Shown here piece after piece: positions 62,616-64,000 of a stretch of 64,000 bases of DNA. The number at the start of each line of letters is the position of its first letter. Positions within the stretch are counted from its first letter, which is position 1. The translations under genes were made by a program, and so were the position numbers. Origin of the DNA: Salminus brasiliensis (taxonomy: Eukaryota > Chordata > Actinopteri > Characiformes > Bryconidae); assembly GCF_030463535.1 (NCBI RefSeq), contig NC_132899.1:17523490-17587489 (forward strand). Reading direction: 5' to 3'. The notes beneath the pieces were generated by a model. The model made no database searches, was not told the DNA's origin, and worked only from the letters and a program-made list of their open reading frames with translations.

Positions 62616-64000
62616 CGTTCACTGGCAATATATGAACCAAATAAAGACATAAACAAAATCACAACTAGAATTAGAACAGCAAAGTAAACAAAGACTGTCC
62701 TTCATACCTCTACAGACAAGAGGGCTTGAGAAACAGCATAGTACAGCTAGACAGGACAGAGAGAAAGTAAGCACATGGGACTTGAATGGAGGAGATGCTA
62801 CAGAGGCTTTCTGGAGGTGCCTAGGTGCCTAGGTACTGTGTTCCCTGTTTTAGTGAAATTACTGTGATATATTCTTAAAACCACACAGCTGACCACCAGG
62901 CAACCACAGCACACTGCACAGGAAATTACTTATATTTTGTGAGCATTTCATTCAACCTGTGAGAAAATACAATTTAATAGTGATAATTATGCTTTCATCT
63001 ATCCCACATTTACTAGTACGTGCTCTCACTATTTGTCTACCAGGTATTAACAGCAGCCAGCTTTTTGGACACAGCAGCCATCCTTTATATTGTGTGAACA
63101 TCTGATGATGAGTAGACCAATAATATGCTCCAAAATCATTTGGAATAAAATCTCATAACATTCATTTCCATTGAAAATGTACAGTTGCCATTTTGGACTT
63201 TGGATATTAATATTAATTGTATATTTCTGTCCCTACACCTTTCTATCGCACCCCTACTGCTAACAGAAACATGGACAGTCTGGGTACAATGTAAAGCAAG
63301 CCATCCAGTTTGTATTAAATGGTTACACTGACTGCCTGGAAGAAAAAGTGGCAGTGTATCCGTGAAGTATAACCCTAAAAAAGAGACTTGATCCCCACTG
63401 TGCACCCTGTTTATCTCCCAGCATGCACTCTGCTCATCCTCTTCACATGCTGTTAGCCAGTCAGGCTGAGCCATGTCACATTTATAAGAATCTCCAGTGT
63501 GAAAAAAGAAAAAAGGTCAGAACAGACCTAAGGGGTGTGTGAGTGTGTCCATGTGTGTGGGGGAGAAGGGACAGAAGTCAGGCTGCTGGGTACACAGAGA
63601 CAGCACACACACCCACATGCATACACAGCCAACAGCAGCATGATCCAGGGAGACTCTTCTCTTAAAGTCTAAAAAAGAGATTCAAGACCCCAGGCCACAT
63701 GATGGCAGCCAGCGTCTGTAGTATTTTCACATAATATAACATGATATAAATATAAATGAGAGGGCCTCTGATATAACACTGCGCCGGCACGATTACGCTG
63801 GGTGATGACGCAGGGAGCACTCATCCCAAGGCAGTCGCGTGGAATGTCCTTGGACCCACATGGTGCTGAAACAAACACACACAGGCTCAAACCAACTATA
63901 GGCAAGAGCGGTGCACAAACTAGCATAGATAAGTCCATACCCGTTCCATATAAATGAAAAATGTTTGCCACGGCCTATTCTTTCACATAATTATGTTAGA
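62616..64000. other. Right edge, no gene recognised
   Basis: A CACCATGTGG context follows an acceptor-like TTTGTTTCAG on the minus strand (about 63860-63872), but the frame that follows is only about 22 codons and does not resemble a semaphorin N-terminus. Text near 63112 (gagtagaccaataatatgct) is related to the interior of the 32.1-kb repeat. Confidence 0.4.

Noticed and set aside
63850-63871. CACCATGTGG after an acceptor-like sequence, as a possible sema4g first coding exon
   Set aside because: The frame stops after about 22 codons, has no hydrophobic signal peptide and does not resemble the semaphorin N-terminus.

Overview
The window is nuclear genomic DNA from a teleost fish. It holds intron-containing vertebrate genes with GT-AG junctions, AT-rich intergenic DNA, long microsatellites, and fish-type DNA transposons, MITEs and LINE 3' tails. 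There are no bacterial operons, phage genes or CRISPR arrays. The exact species cannot be fixed from sequence alone; an otophysan-like fish is plausible but is a guess.

Layout from left to right. (1) chac2 on the minus strand (coding 383-2520), encoding a cytosolic glutathione-degrading gamma-glutamylcyclotransferase. (2) A gene-free stretch (2.7-7.9 kb) with a 31-bp minisatellite and a decayed Tc1-like transposon. (3) llgl2 on the minus strand (coding 7988-19382, 24 coding exons, first exon near 26.7 kb), a cell-polarity scaffold with an intact aPKC-site cluster. (4) galk1 on the minus strand (28165-31758, 8 exons), galactokinase. (5) twnk on the minus strand (33544-37399, 5 exons), the mitochondrial replicative helicase. 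(6) mrpl43 on the plus strand (38160-39730, 3 exons), a mitoribosomal protein, head to head with twnk across a 760-bp shared promoter region. (7) sema4g on the minus strand (44775-58881 in the window, 13 exons), a transmembrane semaphorin whose signal-peptide exon was not found and probably lies beyond the right edge. The last ~5 kb (58.9-64 kb) has no recognised exon.

I placed the exon boundaries by hand, from splice consensus plus reading-frame phase. In all six genes every junction kept frame. The reconstructed lengths are 180 aa (chac2), 1006 aa (llgl2), 396 aa (galk1), 733 aa (twnk), 148 aa (mrpl43) and 840 aa for the sema4g part, each close to what is expected from the human protein.

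The gene order joins two neighbourhoods that are separate in human: LLGL2/GALK1 (17q25) and TWNK/MRPL43/SEMA4G (10q24). The twnk/mrpl43 head-to-head pair and the neighbouring sema4g match the human arrangement. twnk and mrpl43 both serve mitochondrial gene expression and are plausibly co-regulated; the other genes are not functionally linked.

I found no convincing new biological system. The most distinctive signals are: a duplicated sema4g 3'-UTR segment 2.6 kb downstream of the gene; a (CT)n microsatellite that directly forms a sema4g 3' splice site; a long hairpin-forming inverted repeat with a CAG loop in llgl2 intron 1; a G-rich minisatellite containing two-tetrad quadruplex motifs; and two MITE families present in several copies, one copy interrupted by a LINE 3' end.
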